From Streptococcus canis (lineage in GTDB: Bacteria; Bacillota; Bacilli; Lactobacillales; Streptococcaceae), in NCBI RefSeq assembly GCF_900636575.1, contig NZ_LR134293.1:1051001-1115000 (forward strand): a DNA stretch of 64,000 nt, written 5' to 3'. The position numbers and the translations under genes were made by a program. This document shows positions 50,948 to 59,601 of the stretch, piece after piece. Under the pieces are notes generated by a model, which saw nothing but the letters and a program-made list of their open reading frames with translations, did no database searches and was not told the origin of the DNA. How positions within the stretch are numbered: the stretch's first letter is position 1; each line of letters begins with the position of its first letter.

Positions 50948-51640
50948 ATGAGAAAATTTCAGTTCTTTCTATTGGTTGAATGCTTGTTGTTAGCTATGGG
51001 CATCATGACTATTTTGGACAATGATTTATCCAGTTTTATTCTGATTTTAGTCTTAATTTTATTAGCTTTGCGTTTTTATAATCAAGATAGCCGCCATAAT
51101 TTCCTTTTAACAGTGAGTTTATTGCTCCTTTTCTTAATTTTCATGCTCAATCCCTACATTATCATGGCAGTTCTTCTTGGGATCGCTTATGTTTTCATAA
51201 ATCATTTTTCTCAGGTTAAAAAGAAAAATCGCTTTGCTCTGATTCGTTTTAAAGAAGAAAAGATTGATGTAGATAATACCAAACACCAATGGATTGGGAC
51301 TGCTAACTATGAGAGTGATTATTATTCCTTTGATGATATTAATATGATTCGAATTTCAGGAAACGATGTTATTGATTTAACCAATGTTATTGTGACAGGT
51401 ATGGATAATATTATCCTGATTCGTAAAATTTTTGGAAATACTCGCATTTTAGTTCCTATTGATGTGGCGGTCACGTTAGATGTTAGCTCAATATATGGAA
51501 GTGTAGATTTTTTTGATTGTCAGCAGTATGATCTGCGCAATGAATCGATTAAATTTCGAGAAAATGAAGGGCAGCAGCTTAAAAAGGTCAAAATTGTTGT
51601 AACCACTATTGCAGGAAATGTTGAGGTGGATAGGCGATGA
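50948..51640 (+). CDS. liaF: LiaF-like membrane regulator of the LiaSR system
   Basis: The protein has 230 residues. The N-terminal half has four hydrophobic segments. The hydrophilic C-terminal half is the cell-wall-active antibiotic response domain (DUF2154 type), with NMIRISGNDVIDLTNV and a beta-rich repeat pattern. LiaF inhibits the sensor kinase LiaS until the envelope is stressed. The ATG at 50948 has AAGGGGG upstream, while an earlier start would lack a ribosome site. The stop overlaps liaS by four bases (ATGA), so the three liaFSR genes form an operon. Confidence 0.92.
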   Translation: MRKFQFFLLVECLLLAMGIMTILDNDLSSFILILVLILLALRFYNQDSRHNFLLTVSLLLLFLIFMLNPYIIMAVLLGIAYVFINHFSQVKKKNRFALIRFKEEKIDVDNTKHQWIGTANYESDYYSFDDINMIRISGNDVIDLTNVIVTGMDNIILIRKIFGNTRILVPIDVAVTLDVSSIYGSVDFFDCQQYDLRNESIKFRENEGQQLKKVKIVVTTIAGNVEVDRR

Positions 51641-52641
51641 AAAAACGTTATTATGCTCTTGTTTGGCTCTACTCAACCATTACCATTTTATCTATTGTTT
51701 TTGTGGTTATGGATAACTTAGGTATTACCTTTGCCTACCTTCGCAATCATTTATGGCAAGTTGAACGTCTAGGGTTTTCCATTTTATTGTTAATTGTTTC
51801 GGTCACTTTACTCTTGCTCTTGTTATGGCTTGTTTTAGATGATAATAGCAAGCGTAACATTAATCAAAACCTAAAACGCATTCTCAATAATCAGCGTATT
51901 CATTTAGATGAGACTTCTGAAATCAATACCAATTTAAGTAGGCTTTCTGAGAAAATGTCTCACATGACGACCAACATGCAAAAGAAAGAGAGTGCCTACA
52001 TTATTGACAGCCAAGAGATTGTTCAACAAGAACGCAAGCGTATCGCTAGAGACTTACATGATACTGTCAGTCAGGAGTTATTTGCTTCTTCATTGATTCT
52101 TTCAGGTGTGTCCATGAGTTTAGAGCAACTGGATAAGGAACAACTGCAAACTCAGCTGGTTACTGTTGAAGCTATGTTGCAAAATGCTCAAAATGATTTA
52201 CGGATTCTACTTTTACATTTAAGACCAACAGAATTAGCTAATCGTACTTTGTCTGAAGGGCTTCACATGATTCTCAAGGAATTAACAGACAAGAGTGATA
52301 TTGAAGTGGTTTATAAAGAGAATATTGGACAACTTCCCAAAGCCATGGAGGATAATCTCTTTAGAATTGCCCAAGAATTTATCAGCAACACCTTAAAACA
52401 TGCCAAGGCTAGTCGAATTGAAGTTTATCTCAATCAGACATCAACAGAATTGCAGTTAAAAATGCTTGATAATGGGATTGGATTTGATATGGATCAAGTG
52501 AGGGACTTAAGCTATGGCTTGAAAAATATCGAGGATCGGGTTGACGATTTGGCAGGAAGCCTCCATTTAATTAGTCAAAAAGGCAAGGGTGTTTCTATGG
52601 ATATTAGATTACCGATAGTGAGGGGAGATGACGATGCGTAA
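51637..52641 (+). CDS. liaS: Sensor histidine kinase LiaS
   Basis: This 334-residue membrane kinase (HisKA_3, NarL-type) has two N-terminal membrane helices with a short extracellular loop, so it is an intramembrane-sensing kinase. The phospho-acceptor is His141 in RKRIARDLHDTVSQ. The ATPase domain shows QEFISNTLKHAKAS, DNGIGFD and GLKNIEDRV. It responds to cell-envelope damage and is held in check by LiaF. It overlaps both neighbours. Confidence 0.95.
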   Translation: MKKRYYALVWLYSTITILSIVFVVMDNLGITFAYLRNHLWQVERLGFSILLLIVSVTLLLLLLWLVLDDNSKRNINQNLKRILNNQRIHLDETSEINTNLSRLSEKMSHMTTNMQKKESAYIIDSQEIVQQERKRIARDLHDTVSQELFASSLILSGVSMSLEQLDKEQLQTQLVTVEAMLQNAQNDLRILLLHLRPTELANRTLSEGLHMILKELTDKSDIEVVYKENIGQLPKAMEDNLFRIAQEFISNTLKHAKASRIEVYLNQTSTELQLKMLDNGIGFDMDQVRDLSYGLKNIEDRVDDLAGSLHLISQKGKGVSMDIRLPIVRGDDDA

Positions 52642-53275
52642 AATAAGTGTAATTTTAGTGGATGATCATGAAATGGTTCGCATGGGACTCAAAAGTTTTT
52701 TGAATTTACAGGCTGATATTGATGTGATCGGTGAAGCTTCCAATGGGCGTGAAGGGGTCGATTTGGCCTTGACTTTGAAACCAGATGTGTTGGTGATGGA
52801 CTTGGTGATGCCAGAGTTAGGTGGTGTAGAAGCGACCTTGGAAATTCTTGACAAGTGGAAAGATGCCAAGGTACTGGTTTTAACCTCCTACTTAGATAAT
52901 GAAAAAATTTACCCTGTCATTGATGCAGGTGCCAAGGGGTATATGTTAAAAACATCGAGTGCAGCTGAAATTTTAAATGCCATTCGCAAGGTTTCAAAGG
53001 GAGAACTAGCCATTGAAACAGAGGTTGACAAAAAAATTAAGGCGCATGATCAACACCCTGACTTGCACGAGGAGTTAACCGCGCGTGAGTATGATATTTT
53101 ACACCTTTTAGCTAAAGGGTATGATAATCAGACCATCGCTGATGAACTCTTTATTTCCTTAAAAACCGTCAAAACCCATGTGTCCAATATCCTAGCCAAG
53201 TTAGAAGTTGATGATCGAACCCAAGCAGTTGTCTATGCTTTTCGACACCATTTAGTCCCCCAAGACGATAATTAA
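52634..53275 (+). CDS. liaR: Response regulator LiaR
   Basis: This 213-residue NarL/FixJ-family regulator has a receiver domain with phospho-acceptor Asp56 (VMDLVMP), the acidic pair in ILVDDHE and Lys near 106 (YMLKTSS). The C-terminal LuxR-type HTH (ELTAREYDILHLLAKGYDNQTIAD) ends in the recognition helix region SLKTVKTHVSNIL. The ATG at 52634 has GGGGAG six bases before it. The one at 52628 abuts that site. It overlaps liaS by eight bases. Confidence 0.95.
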   Translation: MRKISVILVDDHEMVRMGLKSFLNLQADIDVIGEASNGREGVDLALTLKPDVLVMDLVMPELGGVEATLEILDKWKDAKVLVLTSYLDNEKIYPVIDAGAKGYMLKTSSAAEILNAIRKVSKGELAIETEVDKKIKAHDQHPDLHEELTAREYDILHLLAKGYDNQTIADELFISLKTVKTHVSNILAKLEVDDRTQAVVYAFRHHLVPQDDN

Positions 53276-53311
53276 TGCTATAATATAGGGTATAGCAAAT
53301 TGGAGGAAAGT

Positions 53312-54712
53312 ATGGACGCAAAACTAAAATACAAAGCTAAAAAAATCAAGATGGTTTTCTTTGATATTGATGATACCTTGAGGGTAAAGGATACAGGCTA
53401 TATGCCTGCATCAATTCCAAAAGTATTTCAAGCTCTAAAGGAAAAAGGTATCTTGGTTGGTATTGCTTCAGGTCGTGCTCGATACGGTGTTCCACAAGAA
53501 GTACAAAACTTACATGCTGACTACTGTGTCAAATTAAATGGAGCCTATGTCAAAGATGATGCGAAAAATATTATTTTCCAAGCCCCGATTCCAGCAGATG
53601 TTGTTGTGGCCTATAAAAAATGGGCGGATGACATGGGCATTTATTATGGCATGGCTGGTCGTCATGAGGCCGTTTTATCCACACGAAATGACATGATTAG
53701 CAAGGCTATTGATAATGTCTATGCTCAACTAGAGGTCTGTCCGGATTATAATGAGCATCATGATGTTTACCAGATGTGGACTTTCGAGGACAAGGGAGAT
53801 AGTTTACACTTACCGGCTGAATTAGCAGAGCACCTTCGTTTGGTCAGATGGCATGATAACTCGTCAGATGTTGTCTTAAAAGGAACCTCAAAAGCTTTAG
53901 GAGTTTCGAAAGTAGTTGAGCATTTAGGATTAAAGCCTGAAAATATTTTGGTTTTTGGGGATGAACTAAATGACTTAGAGTTGTTTGATTATGCTGGCAT
54001 CAGTATTGCGATGGGAATATCACATCCGCTCTTGCAAGAAAAAGCGGATTATATCACGAAAACAGTTGAAGAAGATGGCATTTTATATGCCTTGGAGGAA
54101 TTAGGATTGATTGACAAAGAATTACAGTTTCCACAATTGGATCTAGAAAACCATACTGGACCAAAAGTAACCATTAAAACAAACCATGGAGATATGACTT
54201 TGGTCTTGTTCCCAGAGCATGCCCCTAAGACGGTTGCTAACTTCTTAGGATTAGCCAAAGAGGGATACTATGATGGCATCATTTTCCACCGCATTATTCC
54301 AGAATTTATGATTCAAGGTGGTGACCCAACTGGCACTGGTATGGGGGGACAGTCTATTTATGGCGACAGTTTTGAAGATGAATTTTCAGATGAACTGTAT
54401 AACCTTAGAGGGGCCCTTTCAATGGCAAATGCGGGCCCAAATACAAATGGTAGCCAATTCTTCATCGTTCAAAACAGCAAAATTCCTTATGCTAAAAAAG
54501 AATTAGAACGTGGTGGCTGGCCTGCTCCAATTGCAGCTACTTACGCTGACAATGGTGGGACTCCACACCTTGACCGCCGTCATACTGTTTTTGGTCAATT
54601 AGCTGATGAGGCTTCTTTCCAAGTTTTAGATCGGATTGCCAGCGTCGAAACAGGCGCTCAAGACAAGCCTAAAGATGATGTTATTATTGAAACAATCGAG
54701 GTGTTTGATTAA
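53312..54712 (+). CDS. HAD hydrolase-cyclophilin fusion protein
   Basis: This 466-residue protein has two domains. Residues about 10-265 are a Cof-type HAD phosphatase with FFDIDDTLR (nucleophile Asp), SGRAR, Lys in [11 protein letters not shown] and [11 protein letters not shown]. Residues about 280-466 are a cyclophilin peptidyl-prolyl isomerase with [30 protein letters not shown] and HTVFGQL. Both sets of catalytic motifs look intact. GGAGG precedes the ATG at 53312. It abuts an S1-domain gene with a one-base overlap, so the two are co-translated. The substrate of the HAD part is unknown. Confidence 0.92.
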   Translation: MDAKLKYKAKKIKMVFFDIDDTLRVKDTGYMPASIPKVFQALKEKGILVGIASGRARYGVPQEVQNLHADYCVKLNGAYVKDDAKNIIFQAPIPADVVVAYKKWADDMGIYYGMAGRHEAVLSTRNDMISKAIDNVYAQLEVCPDYNEHHDVYQMWTFEDKGDSLHLPAELAEHLRLVRWHDNSSDVVLKGTSKALGVSKVVEHLGLKPENILVFGDELNDLELFDYAGISIAMGISHPLLQEKADYITKTVEEDGILYALEELGLIDKELQFPQLDLENHTGPKVTIKTNHGDMTLVLFPEHAPKTVANFLGLAKEGYYDGIIFHRIIPEFMIQGGDPTGTGMGGQSIYGDSFEDEFSDELYNLRGALSMANAGPNTNGSQFFIVQNSKIPYAKKELERGGWPAPIAATYADNGGTPHLDRRHTVFGQLADEASFQVLDRIASVETGAQDKPKDDVIIETIEVFD

Positions 54713-55071
54713 TGAAAATTGGCGACAAACTGCATGGGACCATTACAGGAATTAAACCATATGGTGCCTTTGTTGCCCTTGACAATGGGACAACGGGTCT
54801 CATTCACATTTCAGAAATAAAAACAGGCTTTATTGATAATATTAACCAGCTCTTAGCAGTAGATGACAAGGTTTTGGTTCAAGTGATTGATCTTGATGAA
54901 TTTAGCCAAAAAGCGAGTTTATCACTAAGAACCTTGGAAGAAGACAAACATCATTTGCCACACCGGCACCGTTTTTCTAACAGTCAACATAAGATTGGCT
55001 TTAAGCCACTTGAAGAACAACTGCCGCAGTGGATTAAGGAAAGTTTACAGCATTTAAAGAAAGAACACTAA
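54712..55071 (+). CDS. S1-domain RNA-binding protein
   Basis: This 119-residue protein is a single S1 RNA-binding fold (KIGDKLHGTITGIKPYGAFVALDNGTTGLIHISEI, then VQVIDLDEFSQKASLSLR) with a basic, His-rich C-terminal tail. It resembles general stress protein 13 and CvfD/YugI regulators of translation. It overlaps the HAD-cyclophilin gene by one base. The stop codon is part of the following terminator arm. Exact role in this organism unknown. Confidence 0.87.
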   Translation: MKIGDKLHGTITGIKPYGAFVALDNGTTGLIHISEIKTGFIDNINQLLAVDDKVLVQVIDLDEFSQKASLSLRTLEEDKHHLPHRHRFSNSQHKIGFKPLEEQLPQWIKESLQHLKKEH

Positions 55072-55107
55072 ATAAGAGACTGGGACAACCAGCCTCTTAT
55101 TTTTTAT
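55071..55107 (+). terminator. Terminator after S1 gene
   Basis: AATAAGAG...CTGG pairs with CCAG...CTCTTATT, followed by six T. The stem begins inside the stop codon. Confidence 0.9.
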
Positions 55108-55154
55108 TGTTAAAGCAGAAGTAAGATACATTTAAATTCTGACTGAAACCATTT

Positions 55155-55189
55155 TAAAAAGTCTCACGGGGATGATTCCCAGTAAGACT
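55155..55189 (-). terminator. Terminator of cysK
   Basis: Read on the minus strand, AGTCTTACTGGG pairs with CCCCGTGAGACT, then five T. It lies about 50 bases after the cysK stop. Confidence 0.75.
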
Positions 55190-55237
55190 CAATGCTCTCT
55201 TGATTTTGCTAGGAGATATGAAATTCAGTAAGGGAAT

Positions 55238-56173
55238 TTAGGAGATAGAAGTCGTATCGTAAAGTCCAGTGGACAAGTAGCGTTCGCCATTATCAGGTAA
55301 AACTGTTAAAACCTGCTTTCCTTTCCCCAACTGTTTAGCTACTTCAATAGCAGCAAAGATAGCAGCGCCAGAAGAAATACCGACTAAGAATCCTTCTTTG
55401 GCTCCAGTTAGACGAGCAGTGGCTAGGGCATCTTCAGACTTAACTCGAATAATTTGGTCATAGGCCTTGGTGTCTAATGTATTTGGAATAAAACCTGCTG
55501 AGATTCCTTGAATTTTGTGTGGGCCGGGTTCTTGCCCAGATAGGACGGCAGATTCTTGGGCTTCAACAGCATAAATAGTGGTCGCAGGATTGATGGCTTT
55601 CAAGGCATGTGAGACTCCAGAAATGGTTCCGCCAGTACCAACACCAGCAACAAAGGCATCAATGGTGACATCACCAAAGGCTGCTAAAATTTCCTGACCA
55701 GTTGTTTTTTCATGAATAGCAGGGTTAGCAGGATTATCGAATTGCATTGGCATCCAAGCCCCTAGTTCTGCGGTTAGGGATTCAGCCTTAGCGATGGCTC
55801 CTTTCATACCTTCTGTTCCTGGTGTCAACACAAGTTCTGCCCCATAAGCTTGGATAATCTGACGTCTTTCCACGCTCATGGTTTCAGGCATGACAATAAT
55901 AACATGATATCCTTTAGCTGCCCCAACCCAAGCAAGCCCAATACCTGTATTTCCGCTTGTTGGTTCAATAATGGTATCTCCAGGATGAATGATCCCTTCT
56001 GCTTCAGCTGCTTCGATCATCGCTAAAGCAATACGGTCTTTAACAGAAGACCCAGGGTTAAAAGCTTCTAACTTAACGTAGACATCAGCTGCTTCTTCAG
56101 GAACTAAATGGTTAAGTTTAATAATCGGGGTTTGCCCAACTAACTCGGTTACGTTATGATAAATTGTTGTCAT
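55238..56173 (-). CDS. cysK: Cysteine synthase (O-acetylserine sulfhydrylase)
   Basis: This 311-residue PLP enzyme makes cysteine from O-acetylserine and sulphide. The PLP lysine is Lys45 in [10 protein letters not shown]. The substrate loop [11 protein letters not shown] (about 68) and the PLP-phosphate loop GTGGTISG (about 176) are intact. It may be annotated cysM in streptococci. A promoter (TTTACT-17-TATACT) and an exact TGATA-N9-TATCA box stand upstream on the minus strand, suggesting control by a CysR/CmbR-type LysR activator. Confidence 0.95.
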   Translation of the reverse strand: MTTIYHNVTELVGQTPIIKLNHLVPEEAADVYVKLEAFNPGSSVKDRIALAMIEAAEAEGIIHPGDTIIEPTSGNTGIGLAWVGAAKGYHVIIVMPETMSVERRQIIQAYGAELVLTPGTEGMKGAIAKAESLTAELGAWMPMQFDNPANPAIHEKTTGQEILAAFGDVTIDAFVAGVGTGGTISGVSHALKAINPATTIYAVEAQESAVLSGQEPGPHKIQGISAGFIPNTLDTKAYDQIIRVKSEDALATARLTGAKEGFLVGISSGAAIFAAIEVAKQLGKGKQVLTVLPDNGERYLSTGLYDTTSIS

Positions 56174-56218
56174 AGGATATCCTCATTTCTTTATTTTAAC
56201 TAAATAATGTCTAGTTCA

Positions 56219-56247
56219 AGTATAAAAGGACTATAAGTCAAAGTAAA
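56219..56247 (-). promoter_or_regulatory. Promoter of cysK
   Basis: On the minus strand, TTTACT (plus bases 56242-56247), a 17-base spacer and TATACT (56219-56224). Confidence 0.65.
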
Positions 56248-56267
56248 ATACAGATTTACTATCACTG

Positions 56268-56286
56268 TGATAATAAAGCTATATCA
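56268..56286 (-). promoter_or_regulatory. CysR-type operator of cysK
   Basis: TGATA-N9-TATCA, an exact match to the box described for streptococcal CysR LysR-type regulators. Its centre lies about 65 bases upstream of the predicted transcription start, the usual place for a LysR activator. A partly overlapping palindrome TATCACTGTGATA lies at 56260-56272. Confidence 0.7.
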
Positions 56287-56290
56287 CTAC

Positions 56291-56923
56291 TTAAACCAAA
56301 GGGACTTCAATGATTTTGGCAGCGATGGTGGTAATAGCAACCTTACCATGGTAATAATCTGTTAAAGCTGCAAGAATAGCCTCTTTTTGATCAGGATCAC
56401 AATAAATAGCAGTTTTGATAGTATCTGAAAAAAGAGTCTCAGTCTCTGTTAGAGCCATTTGTTCTAAAAATTGTGGATAAATCTGATACTGAGGATACGA
56501 AAGTGTTATCTCGAAACCATCTTGTTTTTTCACTTCAACAACCCCAAGTTCCTTAAGGGTAGCAGCTGTCACTCCAGAATAAGCCCGAATCAGGCCACCC
56601 GTTCCCAACTTGATCCCACCAAAATAACGGGTAACAACCACGACCAAGTTGGTTAAGCCCTGCTTTTCTAAAACAGAAAGTATTGGGATACCAGCTGTTC
56701 CAGAGGGCTCTCCATCATCACTAGAACGTTTGATTTGGCTATCATTGCCAATAATCATAGCAGAGCAAGAATGATTGGCTTTGTAATGTTCTTTTTTGAT
56801 AGCAGCAATAAAGGCCTTACCTTCTTCTTCAGTCGTAATTCGTTTTACCTGACAAATAAAGCGTGACTTTTTGATGTTTTCTTCAAAAAGACCATCGGTT
56901 TTGATTGTTTTATAGTTTTCCAT
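56291..56923 (-). CDS. YigZ/IMPACT family protein
   Basis: This 210-residue protein belongs to the YigZ family (UPF0029/IMPACT N-terminal domain). The signature GTAGIPILSVLEKQGLTNLVVVVTRYFGGIKLGTGGLIRAY spans about residues 75-115, and a ferredoxin-like C-terminal domain follows. Members may have a role in translation control, but the bacterial function is not established. It is divergent from comFA across a 55-base gap. This yigZ-comFA-comFC-hpf order is common in streptococci. Confidence 0.92.
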   Translation of the reverse strand: MENYKTIKTDGLFEENIKKSRFICQVKRITTEEEGKAFIAAIKKEHYKANHSCSAMIIGNDSQIKRSSDDGEPSGTAGIPILSVLEKQGLTNLVVVVTRYFGGIKLGTGGLIRAYSGVTAATLKELGVVEVKKQDGFEITLSYPQYQIYPQFLEQMALTETETLFSDTIKTAIYCDPDQKEAILAALTDYYHGKVAITTIAAKIIEVPLV

Positions 56924-56963
56924 AAGAAAATTTTACAAGAAAAGGCAAAAATTAGCAAAGAAA

Positions 56964-56971
56964 GTCGAATA
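56964..56971 (+). promoter_or_regulatory. cin-box (SigX/ComX promoter element) of comFA
   Basis: GTCGAATA differs by one base from TACGAATA, the competence sigma-factor box. It lies eight bases before the comFA ATG, so the late competence transcript would be nearly leaderless. Confidence 0.65.
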
Positions 56972-56978
56972 ATAAAGT

Positions 56979-58304
56979 ATGGAAGGTATTGAAAATTATT
57001 ACGGTCGTTTATTTTTAGAAAATCAATTGCCAGAAGAAGGAAAGCATCTTGCAAAACCTTTAGAAAGTATAGTAATTACAAAAGGTAAAGTTACTTGCCA
57101 ACGATGCCGTTATCACATTAGTGAGGAAGAAAGATTGCCTAGTGGCGCTTATTATTGCCGCTTCTGTCTTGTCTTTGGCCGCAATCAATCTGATAAATCG
57201 CTTTACTATATGTCCCCTAAGCCATTCCCTAAAGGAAGCTGTCTTAAATGGAAAGGACAATTAACACCTCATCAAAAAAAGATTTCCCAACAGTTGGTAA
57301 GAAATGTACAGACCAAAAAGCCTACCTTGGTTCATGCTGTAACAGGAGCTGGTAAAACAGAAATGATTTATGCAGCTATTGCAAGAGTTATTGAAGCAGG
57401 TGGCTGGGTATGTTTAGCTAGCCCGCGAGTAGATGTTTGTATCGAAGTGGCCAAACGGTTATCTCAAGCCTTTTCGTGTCAAGTCTGTTTAATGCATGCT
57501 GGATCCTCTCCTTACCAGAGAAGTCCTATTATTGTAGCAACAACACATCAGTTACTCACTTTTTACAAGGCTTTTGACCTTTTGATTATTGATGAAGTTG
57601 ATGCTTTTCCATTTGTGACAAACGTTCAACTGAATCACGCTGCAAATCAAGCCTCTAAAACAGATGCTGCTAGGATTTTATTAACAGCAACATCAACGAC
57701 AACCTTAGAAAAACAAGTCAAAAGAGGAGAAGTAGAAAAGCTAACATTAGCTAGGCGCTTTCATAATCATCCCTTAGTTATTCCACAGTTTATCAGAAGT
57801 TTTGCTATCTTGAACAATATACACTGCCATAAGATTCCTGAAATAGTCATCAAATACCTTCGAGAGCAGCGGCAGACAGGTTATCCCCTGTTAATATTTC
57901 TTCCTGTTATTACAACAGCAGAAATAGTCACCAATTTGTTAAAAAAAGCTTTTCCAAAAGAAAAGATAGCTTGTGTTTCAAGTCAAGCAGAAGAGAGGGA
58001 GAAAGATATTACTGCCTTTCGCCAGGGTGAAAAAACTATTTTAGTCACGACAACAATCTTGGAAAGGGGGGTTACCTTTCCTGGTGTTGATGTCTTTGTA
58101 CTAGCAGCCCACCATCGAGTTTTCACCCCACAAAGTCTTGTTCAAATCTCGGGACGCGTGGGAAGATCTCTGGAGAGACCGACAGGGAACTTATACTTTT
58201 TTCATGATGGCATCAGTAGAGCAATGTTGAAGGCTCGAAAAGAAATCAAAGAAATGAATCAGAAAGGTTACCCAGATGACATGCCTACTGTGCCAACAAC
58301 CTAG
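56979..58304 (+). CDS. comFA: Competence DNA-uptake helicase ComFA
   Basis: This 441-residue DEAD-like helicase helps drive single-stranded DNA into the cell during transformation. A four-cysteine zinc site is near the N terminus (CQRCRY, then CRFC around residue 60). Walker A is VTGAGKTEM (about 120). DEVD (LIIDEVDAF) is the DEAD-type box, and the helicase C-lobe has VTTTILERGVTFPGVDV and QISGRVGRS. No frameshift is visible. It overlaps comFC by 29 bases. Expression should depend on ComX through the cin-box. Confidence 0.95.
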   Translation: MEGIENYYGRLFLENQLPEEGKHLAKPLESIVITKGKVTCQRCRYHISEEERLPSGAYYCRFCLVFGRNQSDKSLYYMSPKPFPKGSCLKWKGQLTPHQKKISQQLVRNVQTKKPTLVHAVTGAGKTEMIYAAIARVIEAGGWVCLASPRVDVCIEVAKRLSQAFSCQVCLMHAGSSPYQRSPIIVATTHQLLTFYKAFDLLIIDEVDAFPFVTNVQLNHAANQASKTDAARILLTATSTTTLEKQVKRGEVEKLTLARRFHNHPLVIPQFIRSFAILNNIHCHKIPEIVIKYLREQRQTGYPLLIFLPVITTAEIVTNLLKKAFPKEKIACVSSQAEEREKDITAFRQGEKTILVTTTILERGVTFPGVDVFVLAAHHRVFTPQSLVQISGRVGRSLERPTGNLYFFHDGISRAMLKARKEIKEMNQKGYPDDMPTVPTT

Positions 58305-58941
58305 TCAGCCATCATTAACAATCACAGATATTCTATTTCTAAAGCGCAAATCATCCTATATTTGTCATCAGTGCCAACAAGGATTTCAAAAAATAGGTGA
58401 CGCAGTTTGTTCAACTTGTTGTTCACCTACTCATCATGTAACCTGTCAAGATTGTTTGGAGTGGCAAAAAAGAGGCTGCAACGTTAATCACAAGAGTTTA
58501 TATCATTATAATGCAGCAATGAAAGCCTATTTCAGACAATATAAATTCCAAGGAGACTATTTATTAAGGAATGTCTTTGCTCAGGAATTAGCAGAAATCA
58601 TTTATCAGAACTATCAAGGATATGTCCCTGTCCCAGTACCTATAAGCGACAAACGTTACCAAGAACGGAATTTTAATCAGGTGAGCGCTATACTTGAAGC
58701 TGGTAAAGTTCGTTACCATCAAATTTTTGAAAAACATGATGATAGCCGTCAATCTTCAAAGACGAAAAAGGAGCGCTTGTTGACTAAAAATTCTTATCAT
58801 TTACTTGAAGGAGTCGAAATTCCCCCTAAAATCCTCATTGTTGATGATATTTATACCACTGGTAGTACCATTATGGCTTTGAAAAAGCAGTTACTACAAT
58901 TTGGAAATAGTGACATCAAAAGTTTGTCGATTGCACGTTAA
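58276..58941 (+). CDS. comFC: Competence protein ComFC
   Basis: This 221-residue protein pairs with ComFA in DNA uptake. Four CxxC-type motifs (CLLC, CHQC, CSTCC, CQDC) occupy the N-terminal 65 residues. The C-terminal half is a phosphoribosyltransferase-type fold with KERLLTKNSYHL and the PRPP loop ILIVDDIYTTGST. The start overlaps comFA, so translation is coupled. It is followed after 79 bases by hpf. Confidence 0.94.
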   Translation: MTCLLCQQPSQPSLTITDILFLKRKSSYICHQCQQGFQKIGDAVCSTCCSPTHHVTCQDCLEWQKRGCNVNHKSLYHYNAAMKAYFRQYKFQGDYLLRNVFAQELAEIIYQNYQGYVPVPVPISDKRYQERNFNQVSAILEAGKVRYHQIFEKHDDSRQSSKTKKERLLTKNSYHLLEGVEIPPKILIVDDIYTTGSTIMALKKQLLQFGNSDIKSLSIAR

Positions 58942-58944
58942 AAC

Positions 58945-58972
58945 TTGCAAATTTTCATGAAAGCGGTATAAT
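58945..58972 (+). promoter_or_regulatory. Promoter of hpf
   Basis: TTGCAA (58945-58950), a 16-base spacer and TATAAT (58967-58972). Confidence 0.65.
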
Positions 58973-58987
58973 AGTATTAAAGATAAA

Positions 58988-59001
58988 GTAAGCGCTTCAA
59001 G
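58988..59001 (+). promoter_or_regulatory. cre-like palindrome in the hpf leader
   Basis: AGTAAGCGCTTCAA matches 11 of 14 positions of the CcpA consensus and lies about 10 bases after the predicted start of transcription. The same bases form a GCGCTT-C-AAGCGC hairpin (58992-59004). Confidence 0.4.
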
Positions 59002-59020
59002 CGCGAGAAAGAGGTATCCT

Positions 59021-59569
59021 ATGATTAAATTCAGTATTCGTGGAGAAAATATCGAAGTGACAGAAGCTATTCGCGATTATGTGGAATCAAAGCTTACTAA
59101 AATCGAAAAGTATTTTGTTGAAGAACAAGAAATAGATGCACGTATTAATTTGAAAGTATATCGTGAAAAATCTTCAAAAGTTGAAGTGACAATTCCACTA
59201 GGATCAGTAACCCTTCGCGCAGAAGACGTGTCACAAGATATGTATGGCTCAATTGATTTAGTCGTTGATAAGATTGAACGTCAAATTAGAAAAAATAAAA
59301 CTAAAATTGCAAAAAAACACCGTGAAAAAATTCCAACCGGTCAGGTCTTCACAACAGAATTTGAAGCTGAACAAGTGGATGAAACACCAGAGGTAAAAGT
59401 TGTACGTACTAAAAACGTGACGTTGAAACCAATGGATGTTGAAGAAGCTCGTTTACAAATGGAATTATTAGGACATGATTTCTTTATCTATACTGATGCT
59501 GAAGATGGCGAAACAAACATTCTTTATCGTCGTGAAGATGGTAATTTAGGATTAATTGAAGCTAAATAA
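59021..59569 (+). CDS. hpf: Ribosome hibernation promoting factor, long form
   Basis: This 182-residue protein dimerises 70S ribosomes into inactive 100S particles in stationary phase. Residues about 1-100 are the HPF/YfiA beta-alpha-beta domain (FSIRGENIEVTEAIRDYVESKLTKIEKYF). A linker leads to the C-terminal dimerisation domain (about 125-182) with KPMDVEEARLQMELLGHDFFIYTDAE and NILYRREDGNLGLIE. It has its own promoter, and its natural terminator has been split by an IS element. It lies next to an rRNA operon here. Confidence 0.95.
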   Translation: MIKFSIRGENIEVTEAIRDYVESKLTKIEKYFVEEQEIDARINLKVYREKSSKVEVTIPLGSVTLRAEDVSQDMYGSIDLVVDKIERQIRKNKTKIAKKHREKIPTGQVFTTEFEAEQVDETPEVKVVRTKNVTLKPMDVEEARLQMELLGHDFFIYTDAEDGETNILYRREDGNLGLIEAK

Positions 59570-59577
59570 TAACTGTC

Positions 59578-59592
59578 AAAAGAGAGGGTAAG
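59578..59592 (+). terminator. Upstream arm of the interrupted hpf terminator
   Basis: AAAAGAGAGGGTAAG would pair with CTTACCTTCTCTT at 60691-60703 (one G-U pair), loop ACTA, then TTTTT. The IS element has separated the two arms by 1.1 kb, so the full hairpin cannot form. Confidence 0.8.
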
Positions 59593-59601
59593 ACTACTTA
59601 C
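59589..59601 (+). repeat. Left target-site duplication of the IS element
   Basis: TAAGACTACTTAC, repeated exactly at 60683-60695. It covers the top and loop of the hpf terminator hairpin. Confidence 0.85.
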
